Shown: positions 1 through 8,159, counted from the first letter of the stretch. The stretch: 64,000 nucleotides of DNA from Aeromonas piscicola (GCF_000820005.1 NZ_CDBL01000063.1:1-64000), one strand, 5' to 3'. Made by a program: numbers and translations. Notes: a model not told the origin generated them from the letters alone.

Positions 1-609
1 GCGTCGCTTTTTTGTGGCCAGCCCCCAGCCCTGCAGCCCAGTGGCGACGGAGGAAACGCGCCGCTCACGGAATCCGCACTCCTCCCCCCCCACCTTCGCG
101 CTAAAAATGTGGCGTTTTTTGCACAAATTAAATGGTGCAAATCTATCGTCTAACCCGCATCGGGACTGGGTTCTTGGGGGGAATTCAGAATTTCACAAAA
201 CGTCATTTGATGATCGTTTTGGGGTAGTTTGATCACACCCATCAGACGGCGAGAAAAACGTAAGTTATTGAGAATAAACAGATAGTTGTTACTTTTCGTG
301 AGGATCTGGGGCTGCATGGTGGATCTGGTGCGACCAGAGAGGAAAGGCGCTTGGGCCTTATGTGGCAAGGCTTGGCGGGCAATTTTGACAAGGATCCAGA
401 ATTTCACAAATGAAGAGGCTCAGGATCACGACTGACGACAAGCAAAGTATGACGAGCTACTACCGATTAGTACTTTCCCTGCATCCTGGACTAACATCTC
501 ACTCAATAAGCACCAAAGGGCACCCATTATCTTAACCCTACCTTAAGAATAGCTGAGTAGATTTTCGGAAAGAACGAACGGACACGTAACTAACACCAGT
601 AGGTACTTT
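1..609. other. Stretch without a convincing gene
   Basis: No frame here has a good ribosome binding site together with gene-like composition. Visible structure is limited to an inverted repeat at 118-141 (TTTGCAC, 10 bases, GTGCAAA) and a perfect 14-base direct repeat, CAGAATTTCACAAA, at 186-199 and 397-410. The base composition is AT-richer than the core genes further on. It probably serves as the upstream region of the membrane-protein gene at 610, or is decayed accessory DNA. Confidence 0.4.
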
Positions 610-1371
610 ATGAATACCAATACAGTCAACTTGCTCAACAAGGTTCCAGAGGTCACATTAACATTCTGGTTGATCAAAATGATGTCGACAACTGTTGGGG
701 AGACTGCTGCAGACTTCTTGATCTTTAATCTGCACCTGGGCTTAACAGTTACCTCCTTACTGATGGGGGTCCTCCTCATCGCGACACTCTTGATACAAGT
801 TCGAGCGACCAGCTATGCACCCTGGAAATATTGGCTAGCTGTTGTACTTGTGAGTATTTTCGGCACCTTGGTGACGGATAATCTAACCGACCAGATTGGA
901 GTACCGTTGGCGGTCTCTACCAGTGTGTTTACGGTTGTGCTATTGGGCACCTTCTGGGTTTGGTATGCACAAGAAAAAACCTTGTCCATCCGTTCTATCG
1001 ATACCCGCAAACGCGAACTATTTTACTGGGCAGCCATTCTCGTTACTTTCGCATTGGGTACAGCTGCAGGCGACTGGGTATCAGAGGGGCTGAACATGGG
1101 GTATATGAATGCAACATTGCTTTTCGGATCGCTGATCGCAGCCATCGCAATCGCTCATTATTGGTTCAAAATGCATACCGTGTTGGCATTCTGGATCGTT
1201 TATGTGCTGACTCGTCCACTTGGTGCTTCAATTGGCGACTGGTTATCACAATCTGAAAAACATGGAGGTCTGGGATTTGGTGTCACTAGTACCAGTTTAG
1301 TTTTTTTTGCCTGTATCATCATTCTGGTCGTTTATCAGTCACTGCCACATCGGATGCCTAAGCATGGTTGA
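610..1371 (+). CDS. COG4705-type multipass membrane protein
   Basis: A 253-residue, very hydrophobic protein with about seven or eight predicted membrane segments and short loops. Segments of the type KMMSTTVGETAADF, DNLTDQ, AAGDWVSEG and GASIGDWLSQ recur through the chain. This internal repeat of a helix carrying T-x-G-E/D or G-D-W is what I associate with the COG4705 family of uncharacterised membrane-anchored proteins. The biochemical role is unknown, and the old label of amylopullulanase regulation is not supported by anything visible here. The start at 610 gives a plausible N-terminus, although the ribosome binding site is weak. It stands alone, with a GC-rich hairpin about 80 bases after the stop. 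Confidence 0.7.
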   Translation: MNTNTVNLLNKVPEVTLTFWLIKMMSTTVGETAADFLIFNLHLGLTVTSLLMGVLLIATLLIQVRATSYAPWKYWLAVVLVSIFGTLVTDNLTDQIGVPLAVSTSVFTVVLLGTFWVWYAQEKTLSIRSIDTRKRELFYWAAILVTFALGTAAGDWVSEGLNMGYMNATLLFGSLIAAIAIAHYWFKMHTVLAFWIVYVLTRPLGASIGDWLSQSEKHGGLGFGVTSTSLVFFACIIILVVYQSLPHRMPKHG

Positions 1372-1450
1372 AAAATGCCATGTGAATCGATACATATCAG
1401 GTAATACCAGAAATAAGACATATTAGGATCCAACCAGCATATTTACTACC

Positions 1451-1475
1451 AGGGGCCTCCGGCCCCTTCATCTTG
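1451..1475 (+). terminator. Hairpin, probable weak terminator
   Basis: The stem AGGGGCC / GGCCCCT has a three-base loop and is followed by a loosely T-rich stretch (TTCATCTT). It lies between the membrane-protein gene and the next gene. The missing strong T-run makes it a weak terminator candidate. Confidence 0.45.
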
Positions 1476-1488
1476 ATAGGAGGATTGA

Positions 1489-1893
1489 ATGGGTTATGGA
1501 GACGTGGCAATTAATGCGGTGTTGATGTGTAAATCAGATGTCAATAATAACCCCTGTGACGCCTGGGCATTTGCGGCGCAAGAGCATTATCCCTCAAGCC
1601 CGTCAGCACAATCGAAAGGTGGCCCAAAAGGCGCATTCTTGGGACTGTGCAGTGAAGGCTTGGTACGACATGTCTCTAAACAACGTTATGCTCGTGCTAT
1701 CCAGAGTGGGAACTATGCAATAAAAGCTGTGCGTGTCCTTCAACATTATGAAGATCAAGATACTGAGTTGCCAAACGCAGTGCAGCTCTGGGACGCAGTG
1801 ATGAGAAAGGTCGGTAAAGAGATCGTACACAATGGCCAGATGGATGTTGTCCTAGCTCTTTGGAAGGCTGGTTTGATTATTCCAGAGAAATGA
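1489..1893 (+). CDS. DUF6979-like protein
   Basis: A 134-residue soluble protein of unknown function. Its layout resembles what I recall of the DUF6979 family: an N-terminal YGDVAINAV helix, a central GGPKGAFLGLCSEGLV block, and a C-terminal HNGQMDVVLALWKAGLI block. No signal peptide, membrane segment or catalytic signature is visible. A very good ribosome binding site (AGGAGG) lies about 6 bases before the ATG. It sits alone between a membrane protein and a PAP2 phosphatase in the AT-richer accessory stretch, which suggests it was acquired. The family assignment is from memory and no function can be given. Confidence 0.65.
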   Translation: MGYGDVAINAVLMCKSDVNNNPCDAWAFAAQEHYPSSPSAQSKGGPKGAFLGLCSEGLVRHVSKQRYARAIQSGNYAIKAVRVLQHYEDQDTELPNAVQLWDAVMRKVGKEIVHNGQMDVVLALWKAGLIIPEK

Positions 1894-2091
1894 TCGGTCA
1901 TATCGTTTAGTGCAGACATGAGGTATGTCTGCAGGACATTTCACCTAGCGAATGTCGCCATCATAACCTTGAAGAGACTGAGTGCTTCACACCCAACCTG
2001 AATAAAAATAAACCACATCACCCAATAAATATACACATGTCAACAAATCATATTTAGATCATTAGCACTAACTTTGCGTCAATTCATAATT

Positions 2092-2111
2092 ATCAAAATT
2101 ATCATTTTGAT
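2092..2111. promoter_or_regulatory. Perfect AT-rich palindrome upstream of the PAP2 gene
   Basis: ATCAAAAT-TATC-ATTTTGAT has two perfect 8-base arms and lies 58 bases before the PAP2 start. The surrounding GATAAT-like hexamers recall a Fur-type site without matching the consensus well. It is a candidate operator whose regulator is unknown. Confidence 0.3.
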
Positions 2112-2168
2112 GTTGCTGTTATCGCTGGTAGGGTTCCCATCGAGGACAACAATAAAAATGGAATTACT

Positions 2169-2699
2169 ATGAAGAAAGGCGTTTTTTGTGCAGCAATTAT
2201 CTGTGGCTTAAGTAGCTATTCACATGCTTCCAGTACCTTTGAAACATATGGTGATATTGGGCAATTTGCCATTCCTGCCATTGCTGCAGGTATCTCTTGG
2301 TATCAGGATGATAACGAAGGGCTAAAGCAATTTGGATACTCGATCCTTTCCACAACCGCAACAGTTGCGGTGCTCAAAAATACCGTTGATGCAACCCGTC
2401 CAAATGGTGGTAACAAAAGCTTTCCCTCTGGCCACACTGCATGGGCATTTAGTGGCGCCAGCTATCTGCAAGTTCGTTATGGTTGGAGTTATGGCTTGCC
2501 AGCATATGCTGCTGCTGGTGCGGTTGGCTGGTCTCGGGTTCACTCAGACAACCATTATTGGCGCGATGTCATTGCCGGAGCAGCGATCGCCACAGGATTC
2601 AGCTACCTATTTACCTCCCCTAAAGGTCCACAATTGGCTTTTTACCCCACAATCATGGAAGGAGATGCCAGAGGTATCGGGGTTAACATAACCTATTGA
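2169..2699 (+). CDS. PAP2-family phosphatase, exported
   Basis: A 176-residue phosphatase of the type-2 phosphatidic acid phosphatase superfamily, which removes phosphate from lipid or isoprenoid phosphates. All three active-site motifs are present: K70-x6-R77-P78, P86-S-G-H89, and S122-R123-x5-H129-x3-D133. The first 20 residues form a signal peptide (MKKGVFCAAIICGL...SHA), so the active site should face the periplasm or lie in the envelope. The substrate cannot be told; lipid A, undecaprenyl pyrophosphate and phospholipid are the usual options. It is monocistronic, with a palindrome upstream and a clear terminator downstream. Confidence 0.85.
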   Translation: MKKGVFCAAIICGLSSYSHASSTFETYGDIGQFAIPAIAAGISWYQDDNEGLKQFGYSILSTTATVAVLKNTVDATRPNGGNKSFPSGHTAWAFSGASYLQVRYGWSYGLPAYAAAGAVGWSRVHSDNHYWRDVIAGAAIATGFSYLFTSPKGPQLAFYPTIMEGDARGIGVNITY

Positions 2700-2759
2700 T
2701 TTAATATCATTAACCCTCGACATCCACATTCATATTTAACTTACCAAGCTAAGATAAAA

Positions 2760-2786
2760 ACTCCCGGCCATAAGCCGGGAATTTTA
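2760..2786 (+). terminator. Terminator after the PAP2 gene
   Basis: Stem TCCCGGC / GCCGGGA with a 5-base loop, followed by ATTTTA. Confidence 0.8.
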
Positions 2787-2966
2787 CTGTTGGCATGACC
2801 GAAACAAGGCCAGGGAATGGCGCCGCATGAACTGGGCATCACCGAACAGCGCGGCATCATACCTGCGCAGTCTCATCCCCAGCAACCGACATCCTTGAGT
2901 TTTGTTCTCATCCGAACCTGTGGCAGACTGCCCGCTCATAAAAAGCAGAGCAACATCGGGGGAGCC

Positions 2967-4091
2967 ATGGCGGCCAAAAACATCAGCGAGCTGAATCTCG
3001 ACGACTTCGTTAGGATACAAAGTCCAGGCAAGGGTAGCGCCAGAGACGGCAGCCGAGTCATGGTGGGCCGAGTGGGGGATCGCGATAGCTGCGTGAAAAT
3101 TGTGGACGGCAAACTACAGGTCACCGGCTCTGACGAGTTCCGTCGCACAGTCGAGGAAGCCTATGAGGCCAAGCAAACCCCATCCAGCGGATTTGGTCAC
3201 TCTCCTACACCTTCACTCAAGCCAGAACCTGCACCAACCCTGAGTCGGCTGATGCCTAAGACAGACACAACCAGCGCAACTAACATCAGGGTTCCTATTC
3301 TGGTTTACCAATCTCCACGCAAGCCGGGACTCAAAGCCGACGGAACTCCTGCCGATGACATGATATTTGGGGATATGACAGCGGAAGAAATCCGACAGAT
3401 ACCAACATTCATGAACACAAAAATGTTCGATTTGAATGACCCTAAGCAGGCTGATCCAAAAAACCATTTTACTGACATGAGGACAATGAGCAGCCTCCTG
3501 TTTGCCAGTGGTGATATGAAAATGGTCGTGCTTGCTATGATCGCCAAGTTTGAAAAAAGTGAGGGAGGAGAGTTTAGCCACCCCACCTTAACAAAAACTG
3601 CTCGGGCTCATCCCAAAACACAAGCACTGATCAACTCTCTTACCAAACAAGTTCAAGTGCACATTCAGAGTTTGAAGGGCGAAATTAACAATGAAGATGT
3701 CCAAGCGTGGATGGCTTCATACAACGAACCAATTCGGCTACCGGCATTTAATAGCAGAACAAATGTGCTCTCCTCTCCAACCTTTCCTTTCCCTGATGCC
3801 TTTGGTGGGTTAGCGATGGCAGTTAATGATGTCTGGGCAGGTAAGGCAGAAATTGTCTCGTTTGAACGTTCAGGAAATCGCTATAGAGGGAAATTACGGA
3901 TAACTCTTTATGATCATTTTGGTCTGGATGTACCAGACGTTGGGCCTGACCCAGTAACTGGACAAGCAAAGCCTTACGGCCTCTTGGCTGGCTTCCGCTC
4001 CTGGTTCGTCCTTCAACATTACGAGAGATTTGCATATAAACCATTCACAACTGTGATGATCTTCGATCAAGCTATCGGTGGGGATTTATGA
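2967..4091 (+). CDS. DUF3289-domain protein, putative antibacterial toxin
   Basis: A 374-residue protein in three parts. Residues 1-65 form a compact, arginine- and glycine-rich module (LDDFVRIQSPGKGSARDG...GRVGDRDS). Residues 70-105 are a Pro/Ser/Thr-rich linker. Residues 128-374 match what I know of DUF3289: ADDMIFGDMTAEEIRQ at 129-144, NDVWAGK near 290, LYDHFGLD at 314-321 and FRSWFVLQ at 343-350. The ATG at 2967 has GGGGGAG just upstream; an upstream in-frame start at 2817 lacks one. There is no signal peptide. The marker + linker + toxin layout and the 4-base overlap with a small membrane gene suggest a secreted toxin, perhaps a type VI effector with an N-terminal delivery domain. DUF3289 is moderately sure; toxicity and delivery are inference. 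Confidence 0.7.
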   Translation: MAAKNISELNLDDFVRIQSPGKGSARDGSRVMVGRVGDRDSCVKIVDGKLQVTGSDEFRRTVEEAYEAKQTPSSGFGHSPTPSLKPEPAPTLSRLMPKTDTTSATNIRVPILVYQSPRKPGLKADGTPADDMIFGDMTAEEIRQIPTFMNTKMFDLNDPKQADPKNHFTDMRTMSSLLFASGDMKMVVLAMIAKFEKSEGGEFSHPTLTKTARAHPKTQALINSLTKQVQVHIQSLKGEINNEDVQAWMASYNEPIRLPAFNSRTNVLSSPTFPFPDAFGGLAMAVNDVWAGKAEIVSFERSGNRYRGKLRITLYDHFGLDVPDVGPDPVTGQAKPYGLLAGFRSWFVLQHYERFAYKPFTTVMIFDQAIGGDL

Positions 4092-4327
4092 AGAAATGTT
4101 TTTGGTTCTTAATAGTTAACTATCTGCTCGTACTATTTGACATATTCATTTATCACTCTGATGAATTTTCAGCCTTAAATCTTTACTACATCGTTTACCC
4201 TTTTGTTCTGATGTTCGGTCTCGTATGCGAAGTAGTATTCATCATCAAGAAGAAATGGGGTTATGCCGCAGTAAACGGTGTACTTGGCGTGGCTACTGTA
4301 GTTATTGCCGACTATCTGGGTAGATAA
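4088..4327 (+). CDS. Small membrane protein, putative immunity protein
   Basis: A 79-residue protein with three predicted membrane helices (about residues 5-22, 32-53 and 58-75) and a KKK turn between the last two. Its ATG overlaps the stop codon of the DUF3289 gene (ATGA), so the two are translationally coupled. A strong terminator follows about 90 bases downstream. I recognise no family. A tiny membrane protein coupled to a presumed toxin is the usual form of an immunity protein against a toxin acting in the periplasm or membrane, and that is the proposed role. It rests on context alone. Confidence 0.6.
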   Translation: MKKCFWFLIVNYLLVLFDIFIYHSDEFSALNLYYIVYPFVLMFGLVCEVVFIIKKKWGYAAVNGVLGVATVVIADYLGR

Positions 4328-4418
4328 GCTAGACTCACGGAATATGCTGCCCAACATAGGTTTTGTTGGATCAAGCCCACTTTGTAGCCACATAAAAAAA
4401 TGAATAGTCTGACACAAC

Positions 4419-4446
4419 AAAAAGGAGGCCAAGGCCTCCTTTTCTC
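4419..4446 (+). terminator. Terminator after the toxin/immunity pair
   Basis: Perfect 10-bp stem AAAGGAGGCC / GGCCTCCTTT with a 2-base centre, continuing into a T/C-rich tail. Confidence 0.85.
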
Positions 4447-4524
4447 TTTCTCTATCGATGTGGTCATCATGTGGACACGACTTAAAATAAATCCTTTTAT
4501 TTCAATTAAGTAAGTCTGTTTACC

Positions 4525-4547
4525 AAGGCGCCCAAAGCGCCTTTTTA
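4525..4547 (+). terminator. Second hairpin terminator between converging units
   Basis: AAGGCGC / GCGCCTT with a 5-base loop, running directly into TTTTTATT on the plus strand. It lies just beyond the 3' end of phoU. On the minus strand the hairpin lacks a T-run, so it mainly stops transcription coming from the left. Confidence 0.7.
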
Positions 4548-4559
4548 TTCATTTCGCAG

Positions 4560-5270
4560 TCAGTGCTTGCCGAGCAGCTCATTGAGTTCGTGCGCCTTGG
4601 TATGGCGCACGTCCTTGCCTTTGACGTAATAAACGATGTACTCGCAGATGTGCTGGCAGCGATCGCCAACCCGCTCGATGGCCCGCGCCGCCCACAGCAC
4701 GTTCAGCACCTGGGGTATGGTGCGCGGATCTTCCATCATGTAGGTCATCAGCTCGCGAATGATGGACTCGTACTCCCGATCCACCTTGTCATCTTCCTTG
4801 TAGACGGCGATGGCCGCCTCCAGATCCATGCGGGCAAAGGCGTCAAGCACATCGTGCAGCATCTTGATGGTGCGTCGGCCCATGTTCTCGAGCGATACCA
4901 GCGGCGGCTGCGGCTTGTTGGCGTTGTCGGTCAGCATGCGGGCAATCTTGTCCGCCACGTCGCCGATGCGTTCCAGATCCGTGATGGTCTTGATGATGGC
5001 CATCACCAGGCGCAGGTCGGACGCGGTGGGCTGACGCTTGGCGATGATGCGGGTGCACTTCTCGTCGATCGCCACTTCCATGGCGTTGACCTTGTGGTCG
5101 TTGGCCACTATCTTGCGCGCTGCATCCAGATCCTGATCATGGATGGCCGCGATGGCGTCGGTCAGTTGCTGCTCCACCAGGCCGCCCATCACCAGCACCT
5201 GATTGCGCACGCTCTCAAGTTCGGCATTGAACTGACCGGAGATGTGTTTGTTGAGGTTCATATTATCCAT
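4560..5270 (-). CDS. phoU: Phosphate-specific transport accessory protein PhoU
   Basis: A 236-residue cytoplasmic helical-bundle protein that links the Pst transporter to the PhoR-PhoB phosphate sensor and restrains uptake when phosphate is plentiful. The two tandem three-helix PhoU repeats are visible: [13 protein letters not shown]...[36 protein letters not shown], then [28 protein letters not shown]...[26 protein letters not shown]. The E/D-R-[IV]-G-D metal-binding motifs occur in both halves. AAGGA lies 8 bases before ATG 5270. It is the last gene of pstC-pstA-pstB-phoU. Three vestigial copies of its own 5' end lie between it and pstB. Confidence 0.96.
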   Translation of the reverse strand: MDNMNLNKHISGQFNAELESVRNQVLVMGGLVEQQLTDAIAAIHDQDLDAARKIVANDHKVNAMEVAIDEKCTRIIAKRQPTASDLRLVMAIIKTITDLERIGDVADKIARMLTDNANKPQPPLVSLENMGRRTIKMLHDVLDAFARMDLEAAIAVYKEDDKVDREYESIIRELMTYMMEDPRTIPQVLNVLWAARAIERVGDRCQHICEYIVYYVKGKDVRHTKAHELNELLGKH

Positions 5271-5299
5271 ACAAATAATCCTTATGCTCCGATTATGCC

Positions 5300-5350
5300 T
5301 TAGCCGTTGAACTGACAGGTAATCTGTTTATTGATGCTCGTCTTGTTCAT
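5300..5350 (-). pseudogene. Vestigial phoU 5' fragment, copy 3 (nearest phoU)
   Basis: A 16-codon frame, [16 protein letters not shown], ends in TAA. It aligns with the PhoU N-terminus [14 protein letters not shown]. The GGTTATTGGT before its ATG is like the sequence before the next copy. It may be an untranslated relic or a translated leader. Confidence 0.6.
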
Positions 5351-5378
5351 ACCAATAACCTTAATGCACCAACCATGC

Positions 5379-5429
5379 CTAGTCGTTGAACTGACAGGTA
5401 ATCTGTTTATTGATGCTCGTCTTGTTCAT
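5379..5429 (-). pseudogene. Vestigial phoU 5' fragment, copy 2
   Basis: The frame [16 protein letters not shown] ends in TAG. It is identical to copy 3 apart from the last codon, which points to recent duplication or ongoing homogenisation. Confidence 0.6.
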
Positions 5430-5439
5430 ACCAATAACC

Positions 5440-5508
5440 TTAATGCACCAACCATGCCTGGTCGTTGAACTGACCGGTCATCTGCTTATTGATGCTCATC
5501 TTCCTCAT
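5440..5508 (-). pseudogene. Vestigial phoU 5' fragment, copy 1 (nearest pstB)
   Basis: A 22-codon frame, MRKMSINKQMTGQFNDQAWLVH, ends in TAA. It is the most diverged copy and keeps MTGQFN where the others read ITCQFN. The frame runs on into the next spacer because it lacks the in-phase stop found in copies 2 and 3. Confidence 0.55.
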
Positions 5509-5539
5509 ACCTCTAACCCTTGATTGCACCAACCACGCC

Positions 5540-6358
5540 TTAGCCGTAGCGACCGGTGATGTAGTCCTCGGTCTTCTTCTTGGCCGGAGTGGTGAAGATG
5601 GTGTTGGTATTCGAGTACTCGATGAGCTCGCCCATGTACATGAAGGCGGTCTGATCCGAGACCCGCGCCGCCTGTTGCATGTTGTGGGTGACGATGACCA
5701 CGGTGAACTGGCTCTTGAGCTCGTTGATCAGCTCCTCGATGGTAAGGGTCGAAATCGGGTCCAGCGCCGAGGTGGGTTCATCCAGCAACAGCACTTCCGG
5801 CTCGATGGCGATGGCCCGGGCGATCACCAGACGCTGCTGCTGGCCACCGGAGAGACCGAAGGCGTTGTCGTGCAGGCGATCCTTCACCTCGTCCCACAGG
5901 GCTGCACCGCGCAGGGAGCGCTCGGCCGCCTCATCCAAAGTGCGTCTGTCGTTGATGCCCTGCAGACGCAGGCCGTAGACCACGTTCTCGTAGATGGACT
6001 TGGGGAAGGGGTTGGGGCGCTGGAACACCATGCCCACCTGGCGACGCAGGGCGGAGACATCCACCCCCTTGTCGTAGATGTTGTGGCCGTGCAGCTGGAT
6101 CTCCCCCTCGATGCGGCAGATCTCCACCAGATCGTTCATCCGGTTAATGCAGCGCAGCAGGGTCGATTTACCGCAACCGGACGGGCCGATAAAGGCCGTC
6201 ACCTGCCCCTTGGGGATCTTCATGTTGACGTTGAACAACGCCTGCTTGTTGCCGTAGTACAGGTTGAGATCCTTGACCTCCAACGCAGTCTGCTCAGGGC
6301 TCAGGTTGAGCAGGTCCAGCGCAGTGTGCTGGGTGGAAGCTGTCATTACGTTGATCAT
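5540..6358 (-). CDS. pstB: Phosphate ABC transporter ATP-binding protein PstB
   Basis: A 272-residue ATPase that powers high-affinity phosphate import through the PstA-PstC channel. The ABC signatures are complete: Walker [11 protein letters not shown]-loop [11 protein letters not shown], signature LSGGQQQR, Walker [13 protein letters not shown] and switch histidine VTHNM. The C-terminus [10 protein letters not shown] is typical of PstB. The N-terminus carries about 25 extra residues before [12 protein letters not shown]. The start at 6358 is supported by GAGGTAAC just upstream. A diverged direct repeat lies in the gap to pstA. Third gene of the operon. Confidence 0.97.
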   Translation of the reverse strand: MINVMTASTQHTALDLLNLSPEQTALEVKDLNLYYGNKQALFNVNMKIPKGQVTAFIGPSGCGKSTLLRCINRMNDLVEICRIEGEIQLHGHNIYDKGVDVSALRRQVGMVFQRPNPFPKSIYENVVYGLRLQGINDRRTLDEAAERSLRGAALWDEVKDRLHDNAFGLSGGQQQRLVIARAIAIEPEVLLLDEPTSALDPISTLTIEELINELKSQFTVVIVTHNMQQAARVSDQTAFMYMGELIEYSNTNTIFTTPAKKKTEDYITGRYG

Positions 6359-6364
6359 CTGTTA

Positions 6365-6498
6365 CCTCAAATCAGTCGATGGCGGCGGGCATCTTGATTT
6401 GCCAGCGGCCGGAACACTTGACTGGCAAGGGGGGCGGCCGCCCGTCCCTTGCCTCACATCAGTCTGGGGTGGCTGGATTAATGTTCCAGCGACCGGAA
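6365..6498 (-). repeat. Diverged ~85 bp tandem duplication at the pstA/pstB junction
   Basis: Two blocks recur in the same order. CCTCAAATCAGTC (6365-6377) pairs with CCTCACATCAGTC (6452-6464), and CCAGCGGCCGGAA (6402-6414) pairs with CCAGCGACCGGAA (6486-6498), the latter lying inside the pstA 3' end. The spacing is 84-87 bases, so the pstA tail and the following spacer appear to have been duplicated once. Confidence 0.6.
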
Positions 6499-8127
6499 TT
6501 TTTCACGCAAGTGGTTACGAATGGCGATGGCCGTCAGGTTGAGGCCGACGATCACCGTCACCAGCAGGAAGGAGGTGGCATACACCAGTGGCCGCGCCGC
6601 CTCGACGTTGGGACTCTGGAAGCCCACATCGTAAATGTGGAAGCCCAGGTGCATGAACTTGCGCTCCACGTGCAGGTACGGGAAGTTGCCATCCATCGGC
6701 AGGGTCGGCGCCAGCTTCACCACCCCCACCAGCATCAGCGGCGCCACTTCACCGGCCGCACGGGCAATCGCCAAGATCAGGCCAGTCATGATGGCCGGGC
6801 TCGCCATGGGCAGCACGATACGCCACAGGGTCTCGGCCTGGGTGGCACCCAGAGCCAGCGAACCCTGGCGAATGGTGCTCGGGATCCGGGCCAGCCCCTC
6901 TTCGGTGGAGACGATCACCACCGGCAGGGTCAAGATGGCCAGGGTCAGCGCCGACCAGATGACGCCGGGGGAGCCAAAGGTCGGGCTCGGCAGCGCTTCC
7001 GGGTAGAACAGCTGGTCTAACGAACCACCGAGCGTGTAGACAAAGAAGCCCAGACCGAACACGCCGTAGACGATAGAGGGCACACCCGCCAGATTGATCA
7101 CAGCGATGCGGATGATCTTGGTCAGGCTGTTCTTGCCCGCATACTCGTGCAGATAGACAGCCGCCACCACGCCGAGCGGCGTGACTATGATCGCCATCAG
7201 GAACACCATGAAGACGGTGCCGAAGATGGCCGGGAACACGCCGCCCTCTGTGTTGGCCTCGCGGGGATCGTCGGAGACGAACTTGCCGATCTGGTGGAAC
7301 CAGTAACCCACCTTGGCCAGCAGGCTCATGTCGTTGGGCCACACCACGTCCAGCACCTTGGACATGGGCATGACCACCAGCTCGCCACGCATGTCCTTGA
7401 CCGTGATGGAGTCTCTGTCCGCCTGGGCACGCAGGGAGAAGAGCTGCTTCTCCAGCACCTGATAGTTGTCATTGAGGGTCTGACGCTGCTCGGCCAGCTG
7501 GGTTTTAAGCTGATCGGTCAGCTTGTCGTCCAGCTCGGCCTTGCGCTCTTTCAGGCGCAGCCGCTCCAGCTGATAGTTGATGCTGCCTATGTCCCCTTTT
7601 TGCAGATCGTCAGCCTGTTCGGAAAGATCATTGGCACGGGCCAGCACCCGTTGCAGCGCGGGATGCAGATCCTGGCTCAGCTCGCGGCCGTCCTCCTTGA
7701 CCCCGACTATGTAGCCGTAGAAGTTGCCATTGGTGGCACGCTCCACCATGGCCAGCTCGGTCGGCAGGCTCTGGGACTTGATGTCGGTCTCCAGCACCCA
7801 GCGAAAATCGAGGTCGACGAACTCGCGGTTGCCGGTCTTGACCAGGTAGCGGGTCAGTAGCTCGCGCTCCTCTCCCTCCAGCGGCAAGCCTGCGGCGCGC
7901 AGCCGCTCCACCGGCACCAGTTCACGGTCGTTGATTTCGCCGATCAGCACGCTCTTGTTGCCGTTTGCGTCTTCGAGCTGCCACTCATAGATGGGGTGAG
8001 GCCAGAAGTAGACCAGACCGCGCCAGCCAATCAGCAGCAGCAGACCCAGTACCGCGACCAGGCTCAGGCTGACGGCACCGCCGGTCATCCAGATCCAGGG
8101 GGCCCCTGACTTAAACCACTTACCCAT
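6478..8127 (-). CDS. pstA: Phosphate ABC transporter permease PstA, long form
   Basis: About 549 residues, almost twice the enterobacterial PstA. After one N-terminal membrane helix comes a long extracytoplasmic/coiled-coil stretch (about residues 60-270, rich in RLRLKERKAELDDKL and LKTQLAEQRQTLNDNYQVLEKQLF). The ordinary permease domain follows, with the EAA loop ALGATQAETLWRIVLPMASPAIMTG near the C-terminus. It forms the phosphate channel with PstC. An AAGGA site lies 7 bases before ATG 8127; an alternative ATG at 8145 would add 6 residues. The first reading starts 32 bases after the pstC stop. Long PstA/PstC forms are known from Vibrio and Shewanella relatives. Confidence 0.93.
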   Translation of the reverse strand: MGKWFKSGAPWIWMTGGAVSLSLVAVLGLLLLIGWRGLVYFWPHPIYEWQLEDANGNKSVLIGEINDRELVPVERLRAAGLPLEGEERELLTRYLVKTGNREFVDLDFRWVLETDIKSQSLPTELAMVERATNGNFYGYIVGVKEDGRELSQDLHPALQRVLARANDLSEQADDLQKGDIGSINYQLERLRLKERKAELDDKLTDQLKTQLAEQRQTLNDNYQVLEKQLFSLRAQADRDSITVKDMRGELVVMPMSKVLDVVWPNDMSLLAKVGYWFHQIGKFVSDDPREANTEGGVFPAIFGTVFMVFLMAIIVTPLGVVAAVYLHEYAGKNSLTKIIRIAVINLAGVPSIVYGVFGLGFFVYTLGGSLDQLFYPEALPSPTFGSPGVIWSALTLAILTLPVVIVSTEEGLARIPSTIRQGSLALGATQAETLWRIVLPMASPAIMTGLILAIARAAGEVAPLMLVGVVKLAPTLPMDGNFPYLHVERKFMHLGFHIYDVGFQSPNVEAARPLVYATSFLLVTVIVGLNLTAIAIRNHLREKFRSLEH

Positions 8128-8159
8128 TGTCGATTCCTTGTCCATTACAGAGTCGCCCC

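Larger units (their letters stand above)
5226..5542 (-). repeat. Tandem copies of the phoU 5' end
   Basis: The motif (G/A)TTGAACTGAC(A/C)GG recurs at 5226 (inside phoU), 5306, 5385 and 5464, with steps of 80, 79 and 79 bases. Each unit, read on the minus strand, contains a ~28-base spacer, an ATG and about 16 codons resembling the PhoU N-terminus. The two central units are nearly identical; the outer ones have diverged. The array fills the whole gap between the pstB stop and the phoU start. Confidence 0.9.

Noticed and set aside
118..141. Inverted repeat resembling an NtrC site
   Set aside because: The arms TGCAC / TGGTGCA fit, but the spacing is three bases longer than in known NtrC sites, and no nitrogen gene is adjacent.
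5226..5542. 79-base array considered as CRISPR or as a mobile repeat
   Set aside because: Units are contiguous, resemble the phoU 5' end and contain no unique spacers.
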